Both the position numbers and the translations under genes were made by a program. DNA of 17,018 nt from an uncultured Clostridia bacterium (GTDB lineage: Bacteria > Bacillota > Clostridia > Oscillospirales > CAG-272), in contig CAMGRB010000003.1 in assembly GCA_946061315.1 (NCBI GenBank), positions 1-17,018 on the forward strand, written 5' to 3'. Shown here in pieces: positions 6,616 to 14,974 of the stretch (position 1 is the stretch's first letter; each line of letters opens with the position of its first letter). Under the pieces are notes generated by a model. It worked only from the letters and a program-made list of their open reading frames with translations, was not told the origin of the DNA and made no database searches.

Positions 6616-6792
6616 ATGTTTGGAAAACCAAAATTTAAGGAGATTTACGAAAGGCTCTCCCATCTTGAATTTGAAAATTACAGGCTTGAAAAAAGAGTGG
6701 GTGAGCTTGAAAAGCATTTGCCCGAATCGAGAGAAAAAGACGCACCGTCCTGCAAGCAGATAATCGACGAGTGGCTAAACGGAAAATCGTGA
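6616..6792 (+). CDS. Small 58-residue coiled-coil protein between terminase and portal
   Basis: ATG 6616 lies one base after the TerL stop, with GGAG at 6605-6608, and the frame closes at TGA 6792. The product has 58 residues. Residues 5-36 show a heptad pattern (FKEIYERLSHLEFENYRL, then EKRVGELEKHL), followed by a charged linker and a short helix CKQIIDEWLNGKS. Hydrophobic spacing, ribosome binding site and tight packing against both neighbours argue that it is real. I do not recognise a family. Its position suggests a helper in packaging or portal assembly, but that is inference. It is likely to be missed by gene callers with a 60-residue cut-off. Confidence 0.7.
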   Translation: MFGKPKFKEIYERLSHLEFENYRLEKRVGELEKHLPESREKDAPSCKQIIDEWLNGKS

Positions 6793-6802
6793 GGGGAGGG
6801 GT

Positions 6803-8614
6803 ATGATGAACGACAAATACAACGGCGAGGAAACGACTTACCTCTGGTCCCTTTACGAAAAAGGGCTTGACTATCAGAACAGAATAGGGTTAAGGAGAGA
6901 TATTCCCGTTTTCGTAAAGTTTTTTGAGGGCAAGCAATGGCCCGATTCTACGGAGAATACCAAAAATCTCCCGCGCCCCGTCGTCAATATCGTAAAAATG
7001 ATATGTCGCAACAAGAAATCTTCGATTTTATCGACACCCGTGCGCATAATTTTCAAAAACTACGATGCAAAAATAGACGTGGAGCGCTTCAACGCATTCG
7101 CCGAAAATCTCTTTAAGGAGATGAGGCAGGACGAGGCGGATAAGCTGGCAATAGACGACGCGGTCAAAAAAGGCTCTTATTTCTATCATTACTATTGGGA
7201 CCCGTCGGCACAGGGCACGGACGGCGAGATAGAGGGCGGACTTCGTTGCGAGATAATTGACCCGCTTAACATATTCTTTTCAAACCCCGCGCAAACGGAC
7301 GAGCAAAAGCAGAAATGGATACTTATTTCATCAAGAGAGGAGATAAAGGCACTTACGGAGCGCGCCGACGGCGACGCCGAAACGGAGCTTATAGAGCCGG
7401 ACGGCGAGGACAAAGAGAGCTGCACCGTGCTGACAAGATATTTCCGCATAAACGGGGAGGTCTTTTGCGAGAGGGCGACGAAAACCTGTGTAATAAACAA
7501 GCCTTTCCCGATAACTCCCGATACCGAAAGGGCGAGAGAGGAGCTTTTCGGAAAGAAGCAGACAGTCAAAGACGGAAGAAAAGAGGATACCCCTTGTACC
7601 TGGGCAAGTAACGGAAAAACCGACACTCCCGAGGCAAAAATCTTTGAAAAAAGGGAAAAAGCCACGCTTTATCCGATAGTTTGCGGCTCTTATGAAAGAC
7701 GCGAAAAGAGCATTTACGGCATATCCGAGGTCGAGGGGCTTATCCCTAACCAGAAGGCTATCAATTTCAATATAGCAATGTCGCTCTTAAACGCGCAGGA
7801 GGTGGCGTGGGGCAAGTACATAACGCTACCTAACGCGCTGAAGGGGCAAAAGATCTCCAACGTGCCGGGGCAGGTGCTTGTCGATTATACGGGCACGGGC
7901 GACGGCATAAAGAAAATGAGCGAGCAATCTATGTCAAACGCGCCCATGGATATGGTGGAATCGATAATAAACCTCACCCGTTCCTCGTGCGGCTCCTCCG
8001 AGGTTATGACGGGGGAAACGGTAGGAACGAATATGTCGGGCGCGGCAATAGCCCAGCTTCAATCTCAGGCACAGCTTCCCATCGAGGAGATGAGAAACGA
8101 GTTCTGGCTCGTAAAGCAGAAGCAGGGCAGGGTCGTTGCGCAGTTTATGAAGCTTTTCTATTACGGCAGAAGATTTCTTAAAACCGTATGCACGGACGAC
8201 GGCACGCCGTACTGCGTTTGCGACAGCTTTTCCTCGGCGGATTACAAATCGGCGCAGTTTGACGTTACGGTCGAGGCTACAAGCGGCTTAAAGTCCTCGG
8301 CGGCAAGCGATATAAGCATGCTTGACGAGTGCCTTAAAAACGGCAAGATAAGCCTTGAAACTTACATAAGAGCATATCCCTCGTCGGCGATAACCAACAA
8401 GGAAGAAATTTTGCGCCAGATCGAGCGCGAGAAAAAAAGCGACGGGGAGTGTCTGAAAAAAGAGAACGAGGAACTTAAAAAGGAGCTTGAAAAAACAAAT
8501 TCAAAGCTCAAAGAACAAAGCGGCACGATAGATAAAATAACCGCGCTGATAGAGGAAAACGAGCGCCTTAAGGTTATGATAGCCGAAAAATATACGGAAA
8601 GGAGAAAAAGATAA
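6803..8614 (+). CDS. Portal protein (P22-like type)
   Basis: The portal is the dodecameric ring at one capsid vertex through which DNA enters and leaves, and it docks TerL and the adaptor. The 603-residue product begins with helices around RDIPVFVKFFEGKQW and PRPVVNIVKMICRNKKSSI, typical of the portal wing. A central part is rich in strands (CEIIDPLNIFFSNP). A long segment with SIYGISEVEGLIPNQKAINF and VMTGETVGTNMSGAAIAQLQ matches the stem and clip order of podovirus/P22-like portals. Residues 540-600 form a strong coiled coil (ENEELKKELEKTNSKL), perhaps a barrel-like extension. Two ATGs are possible, 6803 and 6806. Both follow a long purine-rich site (GAGGGGAGGGG), and 6806 has the better spacing. 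The stop overlaps the next start as TAATG, suggesting coupled translation. Confidence 0.85.
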   Translation: MMNDKYNGEETTYLWSLYEKGLDYQNRIGLRRDIPVFVKFFEGKQWPDSTENTKNLPRPVVNIVKMICRNKKSSILSTPVRIIFKNYDAKIDVERFNAFAENLFKEMRQDEADKLAIDDAVKKGSYFYHYYWDPSAQGTDGEIEGGLRCEIIDPLNIFFSNPAQTDEQKQKWILISSREEIKALTERADGDAETELIEPDGEDKESCTVLTRYFRINGEVFCERATKTCVINKPFPITPDTERAREELFGKKQTVKDGRKEDTPCTWASNGKTDTPEAKIFEKREKATLYPIVCGSYERREKSIYGISEVEGLIPNQKAINFNIAMSLLNAQEVAWGKYITLPNALKGQKISNVPGQVLVDYTGTGDGIKKMSEQSMSNAPMDMVESIINLTRSSCGSSEVMTGETVGTNMSGAAIAQLQSQAQLPIEEMRNEFWLVKQKQGRVVAQFMKLFYYGRRFLKTVCTDDGTPYCVCDSFSSADYKSAQFDVTVEATSGLKSSAASDISMLDECLKNGKISLETYIRAYPSSAITNKEEILRQIEREKKSDGECLKKENEELKKELEKTNSKLKEQSGTIDKITALIEENERLKVMIAEKYTERRKR

Positions 8615-9153
8615 TGTCCGATACCGAAAAAGCACAAAGCGGTGAAATCGCAGAGGAAAAAGTCAAAAACGCCGGGGAAGTGTCCGAAATATCCGAAAAA
8701 GAAAGTGAAAAATTGCAGGGGAGTGAGGGCGAAGGCGAAAAAACGGGTGAAGCAAAAGACGGAGAGCCGGCAGAGCCTTCTGAAAAGAGCGAGGAAAAGC
8801 AAAGCGCCGAGAAAGGCATATATACGAAGGAGCAAACCGACGAGCTTTTGAAGGCATATCCCACGCTCGATATAAACGCGCTTGAAAACGACGAACTTTT
8901 TGGGTCATTTTGCGAGGGAAAAGGCGAGGGAGTGTCGCTTAAAAAGCGATACGAGCAGTACGTGAAATTTTATGAGGACTTTGAAAAAAGAAGCTCCTAC
9001 CGTCTTGCCGCCGCACGTGCAAGCGCAGGCTCTCTTGCCGATACCTCCTCACACGAGGACGGGTATTTCACAAAAGAACAGGTGATGGCAATGTCACCCG
9101 ATGAAATAAGAAAAAATTACGACGCTATAAGAAAAAGTCAGAATAATTGGTAA
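8614..9153 (+). CDS. Scaffold-like capsid assembly protein
   Basis: This 179-residue, strongly acidic protein lies between portal and capsid genes, the usual place of the scaffold. Residues 1-70 are low complexity (E, K, S, G rich) and probably disordered or helical. Residues 70-135 hold short helices (YTKEQTDELLKAYPTLD). The end, YFTKEQVMAMSPDEIRKNYD followed by AIRKSQNNW, is a basic amphipathic motif that I recognise from C-termini of scaffold-like proteins of Firmicutes phages; there it would contact the capsid protein. ATG 8614 overlaps the portal stop. Scaffold function is inferred from position, composition and the C-terminal motif. Confidence 0.65.
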   Translation: MSDTEKAQSGEIAEEKVKNAGEVSEISEKESEKLQGSEGEGEKTGEAKDGEPAEPSEKSEEKQSAEKGIYTKEQTDELLKAYPTLDINALENDELFGSFCEGKGEGVSLKKRYEQYVKFYEDFEKRSSYRLAAARASAGSLADTSSHEDGYFTKEQVMAMSPDEIRKNYDAIRKSQNNW

Positions 9154-9323
9154 TAGCGGAAAACAAAACGGTTTTCACTTTTTGCAAAACGGACGGCGCC
9201 GATGCTCATCTTTTGCGGATAGCAGTTTGTTTTTGGGGCGGGGCAGCGCCACCCTGCTTGCTAAAAGAGAAAAAAGTGCGCTTTTCGTTATTTACCGAAA
9301 ATTTATAAAAAAGGAGAACAAAA
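9154..9323 (+). other. Untranslated leader of the capsid gene
   Basis: This 170-base gap is one of only two sizeable gaps in the late operon. GAAAAC (9159-9164) pairs with GTTTTC (9171-9176) and is followed by a short T-run, a weak terminator-like hairpin. TTTTCG (9282-9287) can pair with CGAAAA (9296-9301) just before the ribosome binding site AAAAGGAG. No convincing -35/-10 pair and no small gene with a ribosome binding site was seen. A role in setting capsid expression is inferred from position only. Confidence 0.35.
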
Positions 9324-10166
9324 ATGGCATACAGCAATTTTATTCCGTCGGTATGGGCGGAAACGATCAACAGAGAGCTTGAAAGACAGTGCGTCTTTGC
9401 AGGCGACTGTAACAGAATTTACGAGGGTGAAATTTCAAGAAAGGGTGACAGCGTTCACATCCTCGGCGTCGGCAAACCGACTATCAAGTCAATCGAACGC
9501 GCAAACGCAAGCGGAGAGATTGACGCGGCAGAGGAAATAGAGGACACCTCAACGATCCTTACCGTAAATCAGATAAGATATTTCAACTACAAGGTGGGAG
9601 ATATCGACAAGGCGCAGGCTGTCGGCGGTCTTATGGACGCGCTCTCAAAGGAAACCTCGGAGGGTCTTGCAAACGAGATGGACAGATACATAGCCAATAT
9701 GGTGCTTGACTCCACGGTTGAAAAACTCACCTCGGAGGACACGCTCATAACGAGCGCAAACGTCCTTTCCACTCTTGACGACGCGATTGAGAAGCTTCAG
9801 GAGAACGACGTAAACTTTTCGGGCGGCGTAGTTATAACCGTATCGCCGAGATTCTATAAGCTTTTCAAGCAGGCTTACGTAGGCAAGGACACGGACAACT
9901 CCGCAATGCTCGAAAACGGCAAGGTCGCAATGTACGGAAACGTTACCGTAAAGCTCTCCAACAACGTTGCAAAGAGCAATTCGGGCGCTACCGACAACAT
10001 TATGATCCGCACCAAGAGAGCGATCGCATTCGTAAATCCTCTCACTCACACCGAGGCGTACAGACCCGAAAAGTCTTTTGCCGACGCGGTTAAAGGCTTT
10101 GCCCTTTTCGACGGCAAGGTCGTTCGTCCGAAGGAAATAATCAATATCAACGTTAAGTATGAGTAA
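9324..10166 (+). CDS. Major capsid protein (HK97-fold type)
   Basis: This is the building block of the icosahedral head. The 280-residue product starts at ATG 9324 with a strong AAGGAG site. MAYSNFIPSVWAETINRELE is a typical opening of P22/HK97-type capsid proteins of Firmicutes phages. GDSVHILGVGKPTIKSI, then FNYKVGDIDKAQAVGGLMD, gives the E-loop to spine-helix succession, and VVITVSPRFYKLFKQAYVG fits the A-domain. The C-terminal FALFDGKVVRPKEIININV is the usual P-domain strand. The protein is on the short side for the fold and has no N-terminal delta domain, which fits a separate scaffold gene upstream. Codons are more uniform than in neighbours (many ATC, AAC, CTC, GCA), consistent with high expression. 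Confidence 0.85.
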   Translation: MAYSNFIPSVWAETINRELERQCVFAGDCNRIYEGEISRKGDSVHILGVGKPTIKSIERANASGEIDAAEEIEDTSTILTVNQIRYFNYKVGDIDKAQAVGGLMDALSKETSEGLANEMDRYIANMVLDSTVEKLTSEDTLITSANVLSTLDDAIEKLQENDVNFSGGVVITVSPRFYKLFKQAYVGKDTDNSAMLENGKVAMYGNVTVKLSNNVAKSNSGATDNIMIRTKRAIAFVNPLTHTEAYRPEKSFADAVKGFALFDGKVVRPKEIININVKYE

Positions 10167-10225
10167 GGGAAAACGGATAACGCCGATAAAGCTTATCATA
10201 TTTCCTTAAAAACTTAAAATCTCCG

Positions 10226-10255
10226 TAGACACGTTGCCGCAAGACAACGTGTCTA
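10226..10255 (+). promoter_or_regulatory. Perfect 11-bp hairpin between capsid and adaptor genes
   Basis: TAGACACGTTG (10226-10236) pairs without mismatch with CAACGTGTCTA (10245-10255) around the loop CCGCAAGA. No T-run follows, so it is not a standard terminator. It lies 60 nt after the capsid stop and 21 nt before the next ATG. It could protect the 3' end of capsid mRNA, act as a processing site, or bind a protein. Confidence 0.6.
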
Positions 10256-10275
10256 TAGGAAAGAAAGGAGAAAAA

Positions 10276-10983
10276 ATGAAACTTGGTGAAATAAAGACGG
10301 AGGCTATGCTCCTTATGTTCCCCGACGTAAACCTTACTTGCGCAAAGGAAAAGTGGGAAGATACCTCATACGAGGCGACCTCCTACGATAGCGCGGGCGC
10401 ATCGGAGAGCGATTTGGAAAACGAAAGTTCGGAGTTGCTTCTTGCACTTTCCTCCGATTCTAACTATTTGCCTTACATAAACGGTATGGCAGGAGCGATA
10501 AACCGTTGCTTTTCGTATCTTGAAAGTCACTTTTTAATACCGTATAAGAAAGCGGAGCTAAAAGACGGCAAGGCTATGGGGAACAAAATATCGTTTGAAT
10601 TGCCTGATGACGTCTTTTGCGTCGGCAGAGTTGCTTTTTCTGGCGACGGAGTGTATGTCGGCAACGTGGGCTTTGAGCATATCGGGGCAAAAACGGTGAT
10701 AGTGCCAAGAATGCGTTCTGACGGAGTGTATACGGTTATTTACACTCCTTACCTTGAAAGAATAAAGCGCACAACGAGCGACTTTTACGAAATACCGCTT
10801 CCCGAGCCTGTCGCATCTATGATACCTTACTTTATAAAGGGAGATCTTTTCGTAAACGACGATGCAAACGAGGCTATGGAGGCAAGGAGCATATTTGAAA
10901 ACTGCATATCGGTATTTGCAAATTGCGGCAAGGAATACTCCGACTCCGTCGAGGAAACGTATTCAATGGGGAGTTTACAATGA
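10276..10983 (+). CDS. Head-tail adaptor (connector) protein
   Basis: The adaptor forms a ring under the portal after packaging. The frame is open upstream to 10234, but ATG 10276 is chosen because AAGGAG (10265-10270) sits 5 nt before it and because the longer start would lie within the hairpin. The 235-residue protein has an N-terminal helix (LGEIKTEAMLLMF), an acidic linker, a helix YINGMAGAINRCFSYLESHF, a strand-rich middle (FELPDDVFCVGRVAF), and a C-terminal helical pair around PEPVASMIPYFIKGDLF. The last pattern, 'P-x-x-hydrophobic-IPYFIxxDLF', is seen in gp4/gp6-like adaptors. The call rests on gene order plus this pattern; an exact family cannot be given. Confidence 0.6.
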   Translation: MKLGEIKTEAMLLMFPDVNLTCAKEKWEDTSYEATSYDSAGASESDLENESSELLLALSSDSNYLPYINGMAGAINRCFSYLESHFLIPYKKAELKDGKAMGNKISFELPDDVFCVGRVAFSGDGVYVGNVGFEHIGAKTVIVPRMRSDGVYTVIYTPYLERIKRTTSDFYEIPLPEPVASMIPYFIKGDLFVNDDANEAMEARSIFENCISVFANCGKEYSDSVEETYSMGSLQ

Positions 10984-13928
10984 AAGAGCGAAAAAGAAAT
11001 GAAAAGAAGGTATTTTGTGTAACGGAAATGAGGGGAGTTATGCTCTCGTCCTCAAAATCGGACAAAAAGCACGCCTCTTATATGAAAAATCTGATTCCCT
11101 TATCCGGCGCAAACCACAAGCGCAAGGGCTGGGAGGAGATAGTGCAAATCTGCTCTCCGGGCGGCGAGGAGTTACAAATAAACGGCATACACGAGTATAA
11201 AAAAGCGGACGGCGTGTCTGAATTTATAGTTCACGCAGGCGATAAAATGTTTCGTTGCAACAAGGATTTTTCCTCCGTTTCATCGCTTGACGTATCAAAA
11301 CTGTCACTCACAAGCACCAAAAGCACCTCGTTTTCGGCAGGCGGCAAGCTCTTTATTACGGGGTGCGGAGATTTTTTAGTCTATGACGGAAAAACGCTTT
11401 TTTCAATGTATTCCTCACCCCTTGCCTACGTACCGATAACGGCGGGCAATATAAAAGCTTTGCCGAGCTTGTCGGATACGTACGGGGAGGATATGAATAT
11501 GCTTACCCCGAGGCGCAGGAACTTAATGTGCGGAGAATCGTTTGCCGAGGATTGCGAGGACGGTTATTACAGTATTTACGCAACCGACGGCGCAATAGAC
11601 CCCGCCAGACCGATAAGTTTAACCGTAAAAACGGACGTTAGCAAAACGCCCTACACCGTAACGGAGAGCGAAATCAAAACCCTGACGGGCGGCTCTGTAT
11701 CTCATATAGACAATTACGCATCGCAGCTTATAAATCTTCTCGGCGTAACTTCATCGGAGAAGGTCACCTTTGAAAACGGAGCCACGGAAATATCCGTCGC
11801 CTTTTCGGAAGGGGTAAGAATAGAGAGCGTCGAATTTTTCACACAGGCGGGCGGAACCTTGCCGGGAGTGTCGCTTTATTATAAAAAGAAACCGTCGTTT
11901 TCCGCTTCGGGAGCACTGAATCTTTCATCGTCTGCCACTTCGGCGATTTTTGACGGGGCGGCGGGCGCGCTTGCGGACAGTATGATAATTCACACGGACA
12001 ATGCCTCGTGCTCGCTTACGGGAATAATAATAAAATACAAAGCTATTTTTTCGGGTATTGCCGTCATATCCTGTAATGCCGACACGGTCCGGGACAATGC
12101 GCTTTTAGAGTGCGGCGCAAAAAACCTGACGGGGCAGGAGCTTGATTTTTACGGCAACGACAAAAAATCTTTCCCGCTTCTTATGCATATAAGAACGGGT
12201 GGCAACGCTTCATTTGGCAGAGTAGGGCTTAAATTTGAAACGCCCGCACCCGAGGGAATAGGTGAAAATATCACTTTTGAATACGAGGCGACGGGACAAA
12301 GTCATACGGATGTTTTGGGAGGGTGCACCCTTGGCGCGCAGTTTTCCGGAGCAGACGGCGCATCGGAGCTTATTCTTTCGGGCAACGGGGAGAGAAAGAA
12401 CGAGGCATATTTTTCGGAAAACTCCGAAAAAGCGGGGAATTACGGATACTTCCCCGCCAAAAACAAGATTGCTTTCGGTACCGACAGCGCTCCCGTCACC
12501 GCGCTTTTGCGCCTTTCCGACTCCTCTATGGGAGTTTTCAAGAAAAACGGATTTTACAGAGTAGAGCTTGGCGTCGGCACCTCAAACGGCAAAGGAGATG
12601 TTTATGAATATCAGAGCGCGGATAACTGCGGGTGCGTAAATTCTCACGTTGCGGTAAACGTAAATTCCGATTCTTTGGTGCTTGCTGGCAACGGGGTGTG
12701 CGGAGTTGATTTTTGCGGCTCTCTCTCCTCGGTGTCACGCTGTATGAAAATACGCTCGTCCGCCATAAACGAGGCGTTGCTCGGAAACGGCGTCGGCGGA
12801 CTTGAAAACGCGATAGCCTGCGAGTGCGACGGCAGATATTATCTTTTCGTAAACGACGAAAAGGGAACGGTTTACGTGGGAGATACGAGATATAAAAATT
12901 ATGACGGAATACGCCTTGATTCCTCATTTGAGTACGAATGGTGGGTGCTTGAAAATTGCTATGCGAGCGCGCTTTGCGTATCCGACGGCAAAATATATAT
13001 GGGCAGAGAGGACGGCAGAATATGCGTTTTTGGCGACACGTATGCGGACAAAACGTACAAAAAGGCAAAAACGAACGACTTTACCTACGATTTTGAAAAC
13101 GGCATACTCACCCTTAATTCCTCTTTCGGCGCAAAGGAAGGCGACGCTGTGATTCTTGGGTATCACCTTATTGAAATATCGCCGTCGGCAGTATCGTACG
13201 ACAAGGAAAAAGGAGAGATAGAACTCGGTGAGGAAGAATTTTTCACAATTTCAAAGGACGGCGAAAAGACCGTAAATATATTTGAGGGCGACAAGGTTAA
13301 AATCACGTTTACACAAAACGGAAGCGAGGTAATTTCCGAGGAAAGCTATGAAATTATCGACACAGATGCGCAAAAATGTACTTTTATAATAAGCGGCTCC
13401 GCCCTGCCCGATTCGGTGACGGGAGTATATCTTGAAAGGCAAAAGGGCACTTACGAATTAAAAGCATCGGACGGCGGAGATTTTGTCCTCACCGAAAACG
13501 GAAGGGACGTTCTTCTCAAAAACTGTACGTTGCCACTCGAGATAAAAAAGGAGATTTTACAAAACGTGGTCGCCGAATACGTGACGTTTTCGTTTGACCT
13601 CGGCACTCACGTAAAAGCGAAAAATCTTTACGCCATTTCCGTTTCGTGCTCTTTGGGAGGGGAGAAAATGAAATTCGGCTACGTCACAAGGAGGGGCGAT
13701 GCGGTAACAAACGGTCTGCAAAATGACGGATTTGACCTTGGGAGTGTCGATTTTCGCTCGTTTTCCTTCCTGAAAAAATTTGAAACGAGCCGAACGGTAA
13801 GACTTTTTGAGCGAAATTTCAACTATATAAAATTCGTCTTTTTCTCGGATGAAAACGACGATATGTCGCCGCTTTCCGTGTCGGCAATATACACGGTGAA
13901 CGACAAAATTACGATAGGGGTGTCATAA
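10980..13928 (+). CDS. Large tail stabilisation / hub protein, beta-propeller-like (gp10-type)
   Basis: ATG 10980 overlaps the upstream TGA (ATGA), giving a 982-residue protein. The first 130 residues, after NLIPLSGANHKRKGWEEI, show blade-like repeats: INGIHEYKKADG, EFIVHAGDKMFR, then AGGKLFITGCGDFLVYDGKT. Later parts carry FSENSEKAGNYGYFPAKNKI, then SDSSMGVFKKNGFY, then CDGRYYLFVND and SDGKIYMGREDGRICVFGD. This order matches large tail proteins of short-tailed phages (P22 gp10-like or crAss-like 'stabilisation protein') that cap the adaptor ring and hold the fibres. A region of about 300 residues in between (about 200-500) is less propeller-like and may be an inserted jelly-roll or adhesive domain. 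The family name is from pattern memory; no enzyme motif was seen. Confidence 0.55.
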   Translation: MKERKRNEKKVFCVTEMRGVMLSSSKSDKKHASYMKNLIPLSGANHKRKGWEEIVQICSPGGEELQINGIHEYKKADGVSEFIVHAGDKMFRCNKDFSSVSSLDVSKLSLTSTKSTSFSAGGKLFITGCGDFLVYDGKTLFSMYSSPLAYVPITAGNIKALPSLSDTYGEDMNMLTPRRRNLMCGESFAEDCEDGYYSIYATDGAIDPARPISLTVKTDVSKTPYTVTESEIKTLTGGSVSHIDNYASQLINLLGVTSSEKVTFENGATEISVAFSEGVRIESVEFFTQAGGTLPGVSLYYKKKPSFSASGALNLSSSATSAIFDGAAGALADSMIIHTDNASCSLTGIIIKYKAIFSGIAVISCNADTVRDNALLECGAKNLTGQELDFYGNDKKSFPLLMHIRTGGNASFGRVGLKFETPAPEGIGENITFEYEATGQSHTDVLGGCTLGAQFSGADGASELILSGNGERKNEAYFSENSEKAGNYGYFPAKNKIAFGTDSAPVTALLRLSDSSMGVFKKNGFYRVELGVGTSNGKGDVYEYQSADNCGCVNSHVAVNVNSDSLVLAGNGVCGVDFCGSLSSVSRCMKIRSSAINEALLGNGVGGLENAIACECDGRYYLFVNDEKGTVYVGDTRYKNYDGIRLDSSFEYEWWVLENCYASALCVSDGKIYMGREDGRICVFGDTYADKTYKKAKTNDFTYDFENGILTLNSSFGAKEGDAVILGYHLIEISPSAVSYDKEKGEIELGEEEFFTISKDGEKTVNIFEGDKVKITFTQNGSEVISEESYEIIDTDAQKCTFIISGSALPDSVTGVYLERQKGTYELKASDGGDFVLTENGRDVLLKNCTLPLEIKKEILQNVVAEYVTFSFDLGTHVKAKNLYAISVSCSLGGEKMKFGYVTRRGDAVTNGLQNDGFDLGSVDFRSFSFLKKFETSRTVRLFERNFNYIKFVFFSDENDDMSPLSVSAIYTVNDKITIGVS

Positions 13929-14974
13929 TGGACGAAAAAAATTACACGATAAGCGACGAGGAGCTAAACAGGATCCTTTTGAGCTCTCCGCTTACCCTGC
14001 CAGATTCTCCAAGCAATGCGGGAATGAGCGCAGGACAGATAAAAAAGCATTTTTACAAGTTTGTAATATTGCTTGTAAAAAAGATAAACGAAAAGCTTGC
14101 GGATATTTATGACGGAAAGGATAGCTGTGTGTTCGCACATAATACCGCATCGGGTGCGCACGCGGATATAAGGGAAATTTTATCCTTGCTTGAAGATGAG
14201 ATCGAGGCGCTCTCGCAGGTTGACGGGGCGCTCGGCAATCAGATAACGTCAAGCATATCGGAGCACAATCTCTCAACCTCGGCGCACAATGATATAAGGC
14301 AGGCGGTAAGTTATGCCGATAGCAAGGCGCAGAATGCCCTTGTTATAGCGCAGGGAAGATCCAAGGCGGTGGTATATGATAGCGTAAGCGAACTTGTTAC
14401 TGCGCTGGCGGGTGGACTTGACTCACTCTCGGTTGGGGATTCGGTTTACGTAAAGGGACAGGGCGAGCCTGACTTCTGGGTGAGTAAAAAATATGATGAG
14501 ATACAAGCCTCGACCGTTCCCGAGAGTATTTTGGCAGGTTGCACGTTGACGGCGGGATATTACGAGCTTGTGGGATTTGAAAGCGGTGTCGATACAAGCG
14601 TTTTTGCAAAAGATGCCGATCTTGACGCACTTGCCTCCGAGGTATCGGGCAAGGAAAATGCAAGGGGGCTTGAAACCGCAACGGGCGACGTAACGCTTGA
14701 GGGGGGGAAAGAGTACGACTGCGGAACAAGAACATCGCTCACCCTGAACTTGCCCGACACGCTGCCCGACGGGTACGACGTTATAGTAAGCTTCATAAGC
14801 GGTGCGACTGCAACGACGCTTGACGCTCCCGAAAATCTTGTTTTCAAGGGGGACGACTGCTCGGGCGGCCATCTTTATCCGATAAAGAACCGCATTTACG
14901 AAATAAATATAAAGAAAATCTGCTCCGTCCCGGTAGGCGTGGTATCCTCGGTTGACTATGAGGTGATAGAGTGA
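13928..14974 (+). CDS. Tail fibre linker / baseplate-like protein with two HN-x-SAH-x-DIR repeats
   Basis: The 348-residue product starts at ATG 13928 within a TAATG overlap. Residues 1-55 are helical (AGQIKKHFYKFVILLVKKIN). Two copies of a short motif follow: HNTASGAHADIREI near residue 71 and HNLSTSAHNDIRQA near residue 114, separated by a helical stretch. This H-N-x-S-x-H-x-D-I-R repeat is common in tail appendage proteins of Firmicutes phages. Residues 150-220 contain VYDSVSELVTALAG and SVGDSVYVKGQGEPDFWV, a small beta domain. The C-terminus (240-348) is strand-rich, like a carbohydrate-binding or trimer-tip domain. The likely role is to attach or begin the fibre; ligand unknown. Confidence 0.5.
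   Translation: MDEKNYTISDEELNRILLSSPLTLPDSPSNAGMSAGQIKKHFYKFVILLVKKINEKLADIYDGKDSCVFAHNTASGAHADIREILSLLEDEIEALSQVDGALGNQITSSISEHNLSTSAHNDIRQAVSYADSKAQNALVIAQGRSKAVVYDSVSELVTALAGGLDSLSVGDSVYVKGQGEPDFWVSKKYDEIQASTVPESILAGCTLTAGYYELVGFESGVDTSVFAKDADLDALASEVSGKENARGLETATGDVTLEGGKEYDCGTRTSLTLNLPDTLPDGYDVIVSFISGATATTLDAPENLVFKGDDCSGGHLYPIKNRIYEINIKKICSVPVGVVSSVDYEVIE

Noticed and set aside
8362..8835. Phe/Leu-rich minus-strand frame resembling a membrane protein
   Set aside because: Its hydrophobicity comes from reading Lys/Glu-rich codons of portal and scaffold backwards.
9154..9323. tRNA or riboswitch in the capsid leader
   Set aside because: No cloverleaf or TψC-like motif and no known riboswitch core was seen; only weak AT-rich hairpins.
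9645..10199. 184-residue minus-strand frame opposite the capsid gene
   Set aside because: Shadow of the capsid codons; the plus-strand frame has a ribosome binding site and capsid-like sequence.
10234..10275. Upstream start extending the adaptor by 14 residues
   Set aside because: It would begin inside the perfect hairpin with no ribosome binding site; ATG 10276 has AAGGAG at ideal spacing.
10923..10979. Upstream start of the 982-residue tail protein
   Set aside because: It lies inside the adaptor gene without a ribosome binding site; ATG 10980 overlaps the adaptor stop like other genes in the operon.
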